This document shows positions 48,525-58,962 of a stretch of DNA of 64,000 bases, piece by piece; position 1 is the first letter of the stretch, and every line of letters begins with the position of its first letter. The stretch comes from Thermomonas sp. S9 (GTDB taxonomy: Bacteria; Pseudomonadota; Gammaproteobacteria; Xanthomonadales; Xanthomonadaceae): assembly GCF_024704365.1 (NCBI RefSeq), contig NZ_JAJDFY010000001.1:1-64000 (forward strand), in the 5' to 3' direction. The notes beneath the pieces are model-generated. The model searched no databases and was not told the DNA's origin. It saw only the letters and a list, made by a program, of their open reading frames with translations. Position numbers and translations under genes: made by a program.

Positions 48525-49849
48525 GGCTGGCACGCCGGCGCACTGCACCATTTCCATCCACCCATATTGCCGATGACGGGAATATCACCACCAAAGACCG
48601 GGAATGGCCCCCATCCATCAGTAGCGCCATAGCTTCTGAAAACGGCGTTGTGGAAATCCGAAATGCTCTGCGCCGACACTCTGATTGGATTATTTGGCGT
48701 AGCGCCGGAGAGTTGGTTCACGCGAGCATTCATCAGGTCTTTTCTGATGTTCTCCATGTCCGCATCAGGGCAATTGCTACCCCCGCGCTTCAAAGAGTTG
48801 CGCAGATTTCCGTTGGTGAAAATGGCACCAACCATCGATGAAACACTGTTGCCTTGTCCTGTTGCCACGACCCTCGCTGCACAGGCATACGAATCTCCGC
48901 CCGCACAAGCCGCCTGGTAATAGACGCCGTAGTTCCCAGCGTTTGCATAACTCAATTCCACCGGAGTATTCCAGCAACCACGTTGGTTACACGCCAATCC
49001 CATGCGATCAGTGAGGTTTACAGGGTTCCCATAAACATACCCATACGTATTCACCCCCCCGCCAGCCCGATCGGGTCGGACTGCAGGTAGCGGCCCAGGT
49101 CCGCGTCGTATTCGCGGTAGCCGTTGTGCCACAGCCCCGATTCGGCATCGTAGTACTGCCCCGGGAACCCCAGGTTCAGCCCGCCGAGGGTGTCGCGCGT
49201 CACGCGGCGGCCAAATGCGCTATTCGCCGCCTTCCATACCCCCCTGCTGCCCGGCGTCGGTGACCAGCTGCGGTCTCCCCAGGTGGTCATTGTGCAGGTA
49301 ATAGAGCTGATCATTGCGCACCAGGGCGATGGGCTCGCTGCCACGGTAGATGTAGCTCGTCCATTGCCCGTCGGTGTATTCGACCAGCAGCCGGTTGAAA
49401 CCGGCATACACATACCGACTCTGGTGGCTGGCGTTGCGCTTGCCCATCCGCTGCTCCAGGGCGTTCACCGTGTAGGTCGTGGTCATCCCCTGCGCCGTGT
49501 GGCCGGCCAGGCGGCCGAAGGGATCATACGCCAGCGTGTGCGTGATGCCTGCGGCATCGGTGTACGCGGTGACATTGCCGGTGGCGTCATACGTGAACCC
49601 GCGGCTCACCCCGCCCGTCACCCCCTGCAGCAGCCGGTTGCCATCCGGCGCGTAGGTGTACGTGCCTGCGCTGACCGGGACGGTATTCCCCAGGCTCACC
49701 CGGTTGCCGACCGCGTCATACCCATACGTCGCCACGTTCCCGCCCGCGTGCTCCGACCGCACCAGGCGCGACAGCGCGTCGTACCGGTACTGCTGCGTCT
49801 GCGCCGCATCGACGCCGTCGGTGATCGCGGTGATCCGTTCCAAAGCCAT
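48521..49849 (-). CDS. Displaced Rhs module B with toxin tip (two frame breaks)
   Basis: From ATG 49849: [20 protein letters not shown] and the same YD-repeat core as modules A and C, then [82 protein letters not shown]. Breaks near 49,235 and 49,060 are in C/G runs. After [16 protein letters not shown] begins a unique tip of about 155 residues: [71 protein letters not shown]. It is cysteine-rich and not recognised. No signal peptide; needs recombination or a partner to be displayed. Confidence 0.75.
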
Positions 49850-49883
49850 GCATGCTGCAGGAGCTTTTTGCTTACGGTCAGGA

Positions 49884-49903
49884 AGTGAACCTGACCCCGA
49901 TAC
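49884..49903 (-). repeat. Module leader repeat, copy B
   Basis: Plus-strand AGTGAACCTGACCCCGATAC, identical to copies A and C. Its outer edge abuts the truncated enoyl-CoA hydratase gene exactly. Confidence 0.8.
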
Positions 49904-50327
49904 GGCGCTGTGCTGCGACTACCGGGTGCTGGCCGACGGCCCCTACCGGATCGGCCTGAACGAAACCCAGGTCGGCCTGGTCGCGCCGGAAGGCATCCAG
50001 GCCCTGCTGGCGCGCGTGGTCGGCGCGCACCGCGCCGAACGCCTGCTGGTGGAAGGCGCGATGCCGGAGGCGCGCGAGGCGCTGCGGATCGGCCTGGTGG
50101 ACGAGCTCACCGACATCGACGACGTCCCCGCACGCGCACGCGCCTGGCTGGAGCGGCTACTGCACCTGCCGTCGATGCCGATGCGCGAGACCCGCGCGAT
50201 CGCCCGCCGCGACGTCGTGGCGGCGCTGGCGCCGGAGCGCATCGAGCTCGAACGCTTCGTCGAACAGTGGAGCCACCCGGACACCCAGGCCGCGCTGCGC
50301 GCGATGCTGGCGCGGATCGGAAAGTAA
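49904..50327 (+). pseudogene. 3' fragment of an enoyl-CoA hydratase/isomerase gene
   Basis: The frame reads ALCCDYRVLADGPYRIGLNE, TQVGLVAPEGIQALLARVVG, AHRAERLLVEGAMPEAREAL, RIGLVDELTDIDDVPARARA and ends ERFVEQWSHPDTQAALRAML ARIGK at 50327. This is the C-terminal two thirds of a crotonase-fold protein (ALA.DYR.A...YRIGLNE..VG). The first ~100 residues, with half of the oxyanion hole, are missing and replaced by the Rhs leader. The copy cannot be active. Confidence 0.8.
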
Positions 50328-50433
50328 GCCAGCGCCCCTGAATGCCGAACGCCCGCTGTTGCTGCATCAGTGCGGGTTGTTCAGATTCCCTCTGGCATCG
50401 ACTGGTACGGCTTAAGGGGGCAGGTCACTAGCA

Positions 50434-50580
50434 TCACGTAATTACCATGCCAACCAACGCAATGATGATTGCCGCGACAACCAAGACCCACGCTACTTGG
50501 AACCCAGCGAAGAAGTACCCAACAGCCCATATTGCCGAAAGAATGACAATCCCAATAACCAGCCTCCTGAATATCGACAT
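50434..50580 (-). CDS. Candidate immunity protein for Rhs toxin C (two membrane spans)
   Basis: 48 residues from ATG 50580, eight bases after the module C stop. Almost wholly two membrane segments: RLVIGIVILSAIWAVGYFFA and VAWVLVVAAIIIALVGMVIT. Lower in GC than the Rhs core. Position and size fit a small membrane immunity peptide; no family recognised. An ATG at 50619 in the same frame would overlap the toxin end. Confidence 0.5.
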   Translation of the reverse strand: MSIFRRLVIGIVILSAIWAVGYFFAGFQVAWVLVVAAIIIALVGMVIT

Positions 50581-50590
50581 GGCTTCGCTA

Positions 50591-51859
50591 TTAATCTTTA
50601 CAAAAGCATGGCGAGCCATTGGATTTATTCACCGCATCTGCAGCCGCAGTGGCTGCAACTGCAGCGGCTGCACCACTATTCAAAGTCGCATTCGTTGCGG
50701 ATGATTTCGACAAAACTTTTGCCGCATCAAATCCGTATTTTTCCATTTGCGCTTGAAAGCTTGGCTGCCTGATACCAGCAAAAACTGGCGCAAGTGGCCC
50801 ACGGAACAAATCTTTTAACGAATTCCGAGCCGCCACCGCGAATGCAGCTTGCCCTATTGTTGTTGGCTCCAATGTAGCTGCAATCGCAGGGATAGCTTTT
50901 GCGAGCCCTGCATACACCAAGCGACCGCCGCCGAGAAGGTACGACTCTGGAGATACCGGTTCGAGCGCTTCGTTCAAGCCTGCCTGTGTGTAATAGCACT
51001 CCCGCAATCCGAACGGGTCAATGCGCGATATCGGATTCCCCCCAACATAGGCATACGTATTCACCCCACCCGCCAGCCCGATCGGGTCGGACTGCAGGTA
51101 ACGGCCCAGGCCCGCGTCGTACTCGCGGTAGCCGTTGTGCCACAGGCCGGATTCGGCATCGTAGTACTGCCCCGGGAAGCCCAGGTTCAGCCCGCCGATG
51201 GTGTCGAGAGTGACGCCGCGGTCGAACGCCCGGTTGGCCGCCTTCCACACCACCTGCTGCCCGGCATTGGTCGCCAGTTGCGGCCGGCCCAGGTGGTCGG
51301 GGTGCAGGAAGTAGAGCTGGTTATTGCGCACCAGGGCGATGGGCTCGCTGCCACGGTAGATGTAGCTCGTCCATTGCCCGTCGGTGTATTCGACCAGCAG
51401 CCGGTTGAAACCGGCATACACATACCGACTCTGGTGGCTGGCGTTGCGCTTGCCCATCCGCTGCTCCAGGGCGTTCACCGTGTAGGTCGTGGTCATCCCC
51501 TGCGCCGTGTGGCCGGCCAGGCGGCCGAAGGGATCATACGCCAGCGTGTGCGTGATGCCTGCGGCATCGGTGTACGCGGTGACATTGCCGGTGGCGTCAT
51601 ACGTGAACCCGCGGCTCACCCCGCCCGTGGCCGCCTGCAACAGGCGGTTGCTGTCCGGCGCGTAGGTGTACGTGCCTGCGCCGACCGGGACGGTATTCCC
51701 CAGGCTCACCCGGTTGCCCACCGCGTCATACCCATACGTCGCCACGTTGCCGCCCGCGTGCTCCGACCGCACCAGGCGCGACAGCGCGTCGTACCGGTAC
51801 TGCTGCGTCTGCGTCGCATCGATGCCATCGGTGATCGCGGTGATGCGGCCCAAAGCCAT
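50591..51859 (-). CDS. Displaced Rhs module C with toxin tip
   Basis: Intact 422 residues. Core: [20 protein letters not shown] ... [90 protein letters not shown]. The unique tip, about 145 residues, reads [80 protein letters not shown] and Ala-rich [20 protein letters not shown]. Hydrophobic helices suggest a membrane-active tip (inference). The only fully intact member of the array. Confidence 0.8.
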   Translation of the reverse strand: MALGRITAITDGIDATQTQQYRYDALSRLVRSEHAGGNVATYGYDAVGNRVSLGNTVPVGAGTYTYAPDSNRLLQAATGGVSRGFTYDATGNVTAYTDAAGITHTLAYDPFGRLAGHTAQGMTTTYTVNALEQRMGKRNASHQSRYVYAGFNRLLVEYTDGQWTSYIYRGSEPIALVRNNQLYFLHPDHLGRPQLATNAGQQVVWKAANRAFDRGVTLDTIGGLNLGFPGQYYDAESGLWHNGYREYDAGLGRYLQSDPIGLAGGVNTYAYVGGNPISRIDPFGLRECYYTQAGLNEALEPVSPESYLLGGGRLVYAGLAKAIPAIAATLEPTTIGQAAFAVAARNSLKDLFRGPLAPVFAGIRQPSFQAQMEKYGFDAAKVLSKSSATNATLNSGAAAAVAATAAADAVNKSNGSPCFCKD

Positions 51860-51889
51860 GGTGCAGGAGCTTTCTGCTTACGGCCAGAA

Positions 51890-51926
51890 AGTGAACCTGA
51901 CCCCGATACAAACCTGACCCCGATAT
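51890..51926 (-). repeat. Module leader repeat, copy C, with partial tandem duplication
   Basis: AGTGAACCTGACCCCGATAC at 51890-51909 is followed at once by a second AACCTGACCCCGATA (51911-51925), a direct repeat separated by two bases. The duplication suggests strand slippage or repeated insertion at this site. Confidence 0.75.
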
Positions 51927-51944
51927 GGGTTGATACGCCACAGT

Positions 51945-52391
51945 TCACTTGACCTGGCAAACGGCATCGGCATTGCCCCAATTGACTTGCAGAGCGTATG
52001 AGCGATCCGATCCAAGCGGCGTTACTTCTGCAACAAGATCGCCTTTGCAGTAGCGCTCATAATTTCCATAAGCCACTCGCGCCTTGCGCCATCCATGTGC
52101 CTCCATCCGTTTCTGACTGTCATCTACTGCGAACACATCCCTTTCCCCCTTTATTTTCACCCGCGCAGATATGTAGACGGATTGTTTTTCAAACAGCTTT
52201 ACGGCCGATGACTTTTCTCCACGAAAGGCCACGACTACTTCATCCAGCTCTCTACTGATCCTCTCTCGACTCGGCTTTTCTGATTTGCTCAAGTAACGCA
52301 TGTGGCCAACGACCGAGTACAGGCAGAAGGCGATGAAAGCCAAGCCGAGCACATTTAAGAGGATGGATCGCGGCGTCATTATCTTCACCAT
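51945..52391 (-). CDS. Candidate immunity protein for the full-length Rhs toxin
   Basis: 148 residues from ATG 52391, overlapping the Rhs stop. One N-terminal membrane anchor (RSILLNVLGLAFIAFCLYSV) then a soluble, probably periplasmic, domain: RISRELDEVVVAFRGEKSSA, QSVYISARVKIKGERDVFAV, EAHGWRKARVAYGNYERYCK, LVAEVTPLGSDRSYALQVNW. Two cysteines in the last 45 residues could pair. Lower GC than the core. It resembles small secreted/anchored immunity proteins; family unknown. Confidence 0.55.
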   Translation of the reverse strand: MVKIMTPRSILLNVLGLAFIAFCLYSVVGHMRYLSKSEKPSRERISRELDEVVVAFRGEKSSAVKLFEKQSVYISARVKIKGERDVFAVDDSQKRMEAHGWRKARVAYGNYERYCKGDLVAEVTPLGSDRSYALQVNWGNADAVCQVK

Positions 52392-55300
52392 CCCGGAAGT
52401 GACCATGGCGTCTGAGTGCCAACGGACCCTGGCGAAACCTCCACACCGGCACCCAAGCCGTAGAGGACCGCACCACCACTACCAGGGGAATATGCAACAC
52501 CTCCACCAATCACGTCGTGTGCAGTGGCAGAATAGCCAAGACCGGTAAGGAACTTGTCGGTTTTAGCCCCTTGCTCTTTTGCATTGGGGCAGTACGACAT
52601 CAAGTTCCCCGCATTCAACGAGACGCCCAGCCCGCGCACCGGGTTTGGATATGCCCTTCCGATACCACCAGATGTGAAGATATTGCCACTTCGACTCAGC
52701 GTGATGCTGCCGCCAAACACATATAGCGATGCCGACAACTGAATGAAATCTGGGGCTCGTCCTGTGTTTTGCCGAATTCCACCATCAGCAAGATAGATCG
52801 CTCTATATGCCGCCCCCGTCTCCAATCCAAGCGGATCAATAAGATTTACCGGGTTTCCAAAGGTATAGGCATACGTATTCACCCCACCCGCCAGCCCGAT
52901 CGGGTCGGACTGCAGGTAGCGGCCCAGGCTGGCGTCGTATTCGCGGTAGCCGTTGTGCCATAGGCCGGATTCGGCATCGTAGTACTGCCCCGGAAACCCC
53001 AGGTTCAGCCCGCCGAAGGTGTCGCGCGTCACGCGGCGATCGAATGCGCTATTCGCCGCCTTCCACACCCCTGCTGGCCGGCGTCGGTGACCAGCTGCGG
53101 TCTCCCCAGGTGGTCATTGTGCAGGTAATAGAGCTGATCATTGCGCACCAGGGCGATGGGCTCGCTGCCGCTATAGACGTAGCTGGTCCACGCGCCATCG
53201 GTGTACTCCGCCAGCAACTGATTGAAGCCGGCGTACACGTAGCGGCTCTGGTGGCTGGCGTTGCGCTTGCCCATCCGCTGCTCCAGGGCGTTCACCGTGT
53301 AGGTCGTGGTCAGCCCCTGCGCCGTGTGGCCGGCCAGGCGCCCGAAGGGATCATACGCCAGGGTGTGCGTGATGCCTGCGGCATCGGTGTACGCGGTGAC
53401 ATTGCCGGTGGCATCGTAGGTGAACCCGCGGCTCACCCCGCCCGTGGCCTGCAACAGGCGGTTGCTGTCCGGCGCGTAGGTGTACGTGCCTGCGCCGACC
53501 GGGACGGTATTCCCCAGGCTCACCCGGTTGCCGACCGCGTCATACCCATACGTCGCCACGTTCCCGCCCGCGTGCTCCGACCGCACCAGGCGCGACAGCG
53601 CGTCGTACTGGTACTGCTGCGTCTGCGCCGCATCGACGCCGTCGGTGATCGCGGTGATCCGGTCCGCCGCATCGAACCCGTAGGTCAGGCTCTGCAGCGG
53701 GCCCGCCGCCGCATTCGTGCTGATGCCGATGATGCGCCGGTCGGTGTCGTAGCTGAAGGTGCGCAGCAGCCCGTTGCCATAGGTCAGATACGCCGGCGGG
53801 CCAAACGCCTGATACCCCCCAGCGTCGCCACCGTGGTCGTACTGCCGTTCACCATCGCCGTGACCGTCGCCAGGTGCCCATCGGCATAGCCATATCCGAC
53901 CGTGATGCCGCTGGGATATTCAAGCCGCGCCAGCCGCCCCATGCCGTCGTACCCGTAGCGCGTGGTGTCGGTGGTGCCGTCGAGGGTGTCCTGCCGGGTG
54001 GCGAGCTGGCCCCAGGGGGTATAGGCGAAGCTGGCGGCTGTCGCCGTGCCGCCGGTCTTCGCCGCCACGCACAGGAGCCCCTTGCCGTTGGTGCAGGCAT
54101 CGTAGGTCAGCGTGCGCGTCTGCCCGCCCGCGCTCTGGCTGACCAGGCGCCCCAGCCCATCATAGCCATAGGCAATGACGGTGAGATCCGCCTTCTGGGC
54201 CTGCGTCAATTGCCCGACGCCGTTGTAGGTGAACGCAGTGGTGCCGGTGTCCGGGCTGACCTGCGCCAGCAGGTGGCCCAGCCCGTCATAGGTGTAGCGG
54301 GTGACAGTCCCGCGCGCATCGCGCACCGACACCACCCGCCCCAGCGCGTCATACCCCGTCTCCGTGGTCCCCGCCGCGTCGGTCACCGTGGTGACACGGC
54401 GCTGGCGGTCGTAGCCGTAGCTGACCGTATTGCCCAGCGCATCGCTGATCTGGTCCAGATCGCCATTGGCATTGTAGTGGTAGGTCGTAGCCTGCCCGTG
54501 CTCGCCCTTGCGGCGGCTGAGGAAGCCGTTGCCGTCGTACTCGAACGTCGCCCGCTGCTGGGTCGTGGTGGTCGTGCGCACGACCGGCTTCCGGCGCTCC
54601 TGGTCCCACAAGGTCATCCGGTACTGCGAGCTCACCGTCACCGAGAGCGGCTGCGAGAGCAGGTTGTAGGTGTACGCCTGCGTCTCGGTCCAGGTGCGGC
54701 TGAGCACGCAGTCCACACCCCTGCCTGATCGCAGGGCTCCTCCAGCGGCAGCGCCGTCACCCGACTGATCGACACCAGCCGACCGTACCCGTCGTACGCA
54801 CGCTGTACGGTCACCCCGTCGGGCGTCGTCACGCTGACCGGATTGCCGCGATCGTCATATACCGTACGGGTGACCTGCGCCACCCCGTCCACCCAGCGGG
54901 TTTCCGTCAGCAGCTGGCCACGCGCGTTGTAGGTGTAGTCGGCGATGGCGCCATTCGGCGAGACCACGCGCCCCGGCTGGCCGAGCGCGTTGTAATTGGA
55001 GTACGTCGCCACATGCCCCAGACCGTTGCGCACGCTGGTCAGGTTGCCGGCTGCATCATAGGTATAGATGACCGCATCGCCATCCCCCGCCAGCGGGCCG
55101 TCCACCGTCATCGTGGCCACCAGGCCGTTCGGGTGCAGGGTGTAGGCGTAGGTGGTGGTCAGGCTGCCCACCGGGCCGCCTGCCAGATTGGCCACCGTCG
55201 CCGACTGCAGCAGGCGCGCGCGCGGATCCCCGTCCGGGTAGTAGGTGTAGGTGGTGGTATTCAGCGGCTGGTCCAGGCTGGCGCCATAGACCTGCAGCTG

Positions 55301-56727
55301 GTTCAGCCGGGACTTGATCGCCGCATCCCACACCAGGTGCGTGATCTGCTGCTGGTCGGTCTCCCCATTGGGGCCGATGCCGGTGATCTTCTCCATCAGC
55401 CGCTGATCGGCATCGTAGGCATAGGTGGTGCGCACGCCGAACTGGTCGCGCTCCTCGATGACGTTGCCGTTCGCATCGTAGAACGTCTGCGCCACGCTGC
55501 CGGCGCAGGTGGGCGACGGCGGCCGCTCCACCGCGATGATGCGGCGCACGCCGTCCTGCTCGCTCACGTAGTGGATCGTTTTTTGCCCGAGCGCATTGGT
55601 CACTTCGGTGCGGTCATCGAAATACTCGAAGCTGCTGCGCTCGACACCCCCTTCCAGCCCCGACCACTGCACCTTCACGCCACCGGTCGTGCCCATGTAC
55701 TGCACGCGCAGATAGCGCACGTCGTTGATGGAGACCCCGGTCAGCAGGTCGGCCCCAAACGGGCTTTCGTAGTGATAGGTGCGGGTGCCCAGGTTGTCGG
55801 GATAGATGACCTTGGCGAGATAGCCGTTGGCCCCGTAGCCGTAGGCGTAGCTCTTGCCGTTCGGACCGGTGACGCTGGCCACCTTGCCGCCGATCCAGGT
55901 CAGGGTCAGGAAGCGGCCGCTGGTGTGGGTGATCCGGGTCAGGCGCCCGCCTGCATCGTAACTGTAGGTCAGACCGATGCCGCGCTCGCCAAGAATCCGC
56001 AGCGGGCGGCCGTTGCCGTCGAACTCGTGGCGATCCCCGCTGGCATAGCGCACCACCCAGCCGCCGTTCTCCTGGGTCGCCACGTCCCCCTGCGCGGAGC
56101 GCCACTGCCCGTCCACCTGATTGAACCGCACCGGGTAGCCGCTCGGCCCATAGGCATACACGGTCAAGAGCGGCTTGCCGCCGGGGACGCAGGGCTCCAC
56201 ATGGTCCAGATACGCCCAGCACACCAGATTCTGGTATTCGAACACCAGGGTGTAATCGATGTTGGAACTCCACGAAGGCCCGAAGGCCCCGATCTTGGTG
56301 TTGCCCTGCTGGTAGAGCCGGTTCAGCGTCAGCGGGATGCCTTCGCCCACCGAGGGAATATCGAATTCAGGCAGGAACTTGGTGCCGGTGGCAATCCGCA
56401 CCGGGTGGTTGGTCGCGTTTTTGTTTTTATTGTCACAGGGGTCCTGCACCTTCTGGCGGCCCTTGTCCGCCACCTTGCCCTGAGAAGCGCCACCGCCGCC
56501 ACCAAAGTCCAAGGTTGGCGTAAACCAACTACCGGGAAAATCAAAATAGATCGGAGGAACCCAGTACTCCGTCAACGTTATTCCATAAACCACGACTGTT
56601 TCTGAATCATGCGGAGGCGGCTTCTGCTCACTGGGTGCCTGCTCCACCGCCTGCGTAGTTCCGGATGCCATCAAAATCCCGGCCGCCAGAACTACCCCCC
56701 GACACTGATCCGATTGAATGCCCGCAT
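52385..56727 (-). CDS. Full-length secreted Rhs repeat protein with toxin tip (frame breaks)
   Basis: Start ATG 56727 has a strong GGAGGAAGGG site; after MRAFNRISVGG one G is missing from a G run, then VVLAAGILMASGTTQAVEQA completes a Sec signal peptide. DUF6531-like N-domain: GIPLTLNRLYQQGNTKIGAF. Dozens of YD repeats follow (GNGRPLRILGERGIGLTYSY, TYAYDADQRLMEKITG, TYDAAGNLTSVRNGLGHVAT). Breaks near 54,700, 53,780-53,640 and 53,075. The core ends [12 protein letters not shown] and NPVNLIDPLGL. Tip of about 140 residues: ETGAAYRAIYLADGGIRQNT, SASLYVFGGSITLSRSGNIF, TSGGIGRAYPNPVRGLGVSL, GGGVAYSPGSGGAVLYGLGA, glycine-rich beta pattern. No PAAR or VgrG, so not a classic type VI effector. Confidence 0.8.
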
Positions 56728-57029
56728 CCCTTCCTCCCTTGCAGGACTGGCCTGCGCCTGCGCGGCGCGCTTTGAAATGCCGTGGAATATTGCGAACGCC
56801 CGACTCCCTCTGCGCGAGCGATGCGCGCAGGCCCCTAGGAAACACGGACGGCAAGAGGCTAGCATTCAGGTCACTCCATAGGCAATCCCGTCCGCATGCG
56901 AGGCTGTGGCCGCTCGCGGTAATGCTGCAACGTCAGGCTCTCCCTGATGCCCCCGATCACTGCACGTCCGCCCCCCCCACGCGGCGCGGGTCGCGAGGGA
57001 CGTGTCGGGCAACGCCCGCGTGCGCGCCG

Positions 57030-57968
57030 CTACGCGAAATGCTGGTAGCCCGGTGGCACCGGCCCGAGGCCGGCGCAGTGGACGCCGCTGCCGGCGACGA
57101 TGCGGCCGATGCGCGTCAGCGGCAGCCGCAGCGGTGCGGCCAGCGTCTGCAGCGCCGCGCGCTGGGTGGCCGGAGCGGTGAAGCACAGTTCGTAATCGTC
57201 GCCGCCGGTGGCCTGCAATACGCGCCGGGCATCGGCCGCAAACGCGCCGCGCAGTGCGTCGCTGGCCGGCAGCGTATCGGCCTCGATCTCGGCACCAACG
57301 CCACTGGCGCGCGCGATGTGCGCAAGATCGGCCAGCAGGCCGTCGCTGATGTCGATGCAGGCCGATGCAATCCCGCGCAGGGCCAGGCCCAGCGCCACCC
57401 GCGGCGTGGGGCGGTCCAGCCGCGCGCGCAACGGCGGCGCGATCGCCGTGCCCGCCTGCCATTGCGCCAGCGCGCCGGCGGCATCGCCCAGGGTGCCACT
57501 GACCCAGACCTCATCGCCAACGCGCGCGCCGTCGCGGCGCAGGGCCGCGCCCGCCGGTACGAACCCGTGCGCAGCGATGGACACGGACAGCGGGCCGCGG
57601 GTGGTATCGCCGCCGACCAGCGCCACGTCGTGCTGCGCCGCGAGGGCGAGGAAGCCATCGCAGGAAGCCATCCACGAAGGCGGCGTCGGCATGCGGCAAC
57701 GTCAATGAGAGCGTGCACCAGGCCGGCTGCGCGCCCATCGCGGCAAGGTCGGAAAGATTGACCGCCAGCGCCTTCCAGCCGATGTCGGCAGGCGCCGTTT
57801 CTGGGGGAAATGCACCCCCGCGTTGAGGGTGTCCATCGTCACCGCCAGCTGAATGCCCGGAGGCGGCGCGAGCAGCGCGCAGTCGTCGCCGATCCCCAGC
57901 GCCACGTCGTCGCGCGCGGCGATGCGCCGGCGGATGCGCGCGATCAGGTCGAATTCACCCTCGGACAT
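57030..57968 (-). CDS. thiL: Thiamine-monophosphate kinase (two frame breaks)
   Basis: Makes thiamine diphosphate from the monophosphate. From ATG 57968: [54 protein letters not shown], then breaks near 57,790 and 57,690 around [20 protein letters not shown]. It resumes [40 protein letters not shown] and [20 protein letters not shown]. All three Mg/ATP motifs (GDDCAL, GGDT, SDGL) are seen. Last gene of the rib-nusB operon. Confidence 0.92.
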
Positions 57969-57999
57969 GCGGCTTCCGGCACGGCCCGCGCGGGGCGGA

Positions 58000-58458
58000 T
58001 TACTTCTTCGCTTCCACGCCGCGCAGCATCGCGGCGGCCTTGTCCAGCACGCCGTTGACGTAGGTGTGGCCGTGCTCGGAGCCGAAGCGCTTGGTGGAGT
58101 CGATGGCCTCGTTGATCACCACCCGGTACGGCACGTCCGGACGGTGCATGAGTTCGTAGGCGGCGATCCGCAGCGCGGCGCGCTCGATCGGGTCCACCTC
58201 GGCGATGCCGCGGTCCAGGTGCCCGGCCAGCGCCGCGTCCAGCGCATCGACGTGGCGCAGCACGCCGCGCACCAGGTCCTCGAAGTATTCGAGGTCGGCC
58301 ACTTCGTGCGCCTGCTCGTGCGCGAACTGGGCCAGCAGGCTGCGCTCGTCGGCGCGGTTGATCTGCCAGGCGTAGATCGCCTGCAGTGCACGCCGGCGCG
58401 AACGCGAGCGGGCCACGGGGTCGATGCCGTCGGGACGGCGGCGATGGTGTTCGTTCAT
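58000..58458 (-). CDS. nusB: Transcription antitermination factor NusB
   Basis: Intact 152 residues from ATG 58458, overlapping the ribH stop. Blocks: [100 protein letters not shown]. It acts with NusE in rRNA antitermination. The ribH-nusB-thiL order is typical. Confidence 0.96.
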   Translation of the reverse strand: MNEHHRRRPDGIDPVARSRSRRRALQAIYAWQINRADERSLLAQFAHEQAHEVADLEYFEDLVRGVLRHVDALDAALAGHLDRGIAEVDPIERAALRIAAYELMHRPDVPYRVVINEAIDSTKRFGSEHGHTYVNGVLDKAAAMLRGVEAKK

Positions 58459-58932
58459 ACCAGCTCCTGGAGCTTGCGGCGGAGGTCGGCCATCTCGATC
58501 GCCACCAGCGCCGCCTCCTCGCCCTTGTTGCCGTGGCTTGCCGCCGGCGCGGGCCAGGGCATCCTCGAAGCGTTCCACCGCCAGCACGCCATTTAGCACC
58601 GGCACCCCGGTATCCAGCGCCACCCGCATCAGGCCCTCGGAGGCGCCGTCGGCCACCTGCGCGTAGTGGCGGGTGTCGCCGCGCACCACGCAACCCAGGG
58701 CGACGATCGCCGCATGGCGGCCGGCCAGCGCCAGCGCGCGCGCGGCCACCGGCAGCTCCCACGCGCCCGGCACCCGCACCACGTCGATCCCGGCCTCGGG
58801 CACGCCGTTGGCGAGGAAGGTGGCACGCGCGGACTCCACCAGCGCATCCACGATGCGTGGGTTCCAGCGGCTGGCAAGGATCGCGAAGCGCGCACCCGGA
58901 TGGATGCGCAGGTCGCCTTCGAGGTGCGGCAT
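58455..58932 (-). CDS. ribH: Lumazine synthase (one frame break near end)
   Basis: From ATG 58932: [100 protein letters not shown]. After ALARAGG a base change leads to [23 protein letters not shown] and the stop overlapping nusB. Forms the penultimate riboflavin precursor. Confidence 0.95.
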
Positions 58933-58962
58933 CGGCGTGGACAGGCAATGGGGCCGTGCAGT

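Noticed and set aside
52385-56727. Type VI secretion Rhs effector
   Set aside because: There is a Sec signal peptide and no PAAR domain, VgrG, or chaperone gene nearby.
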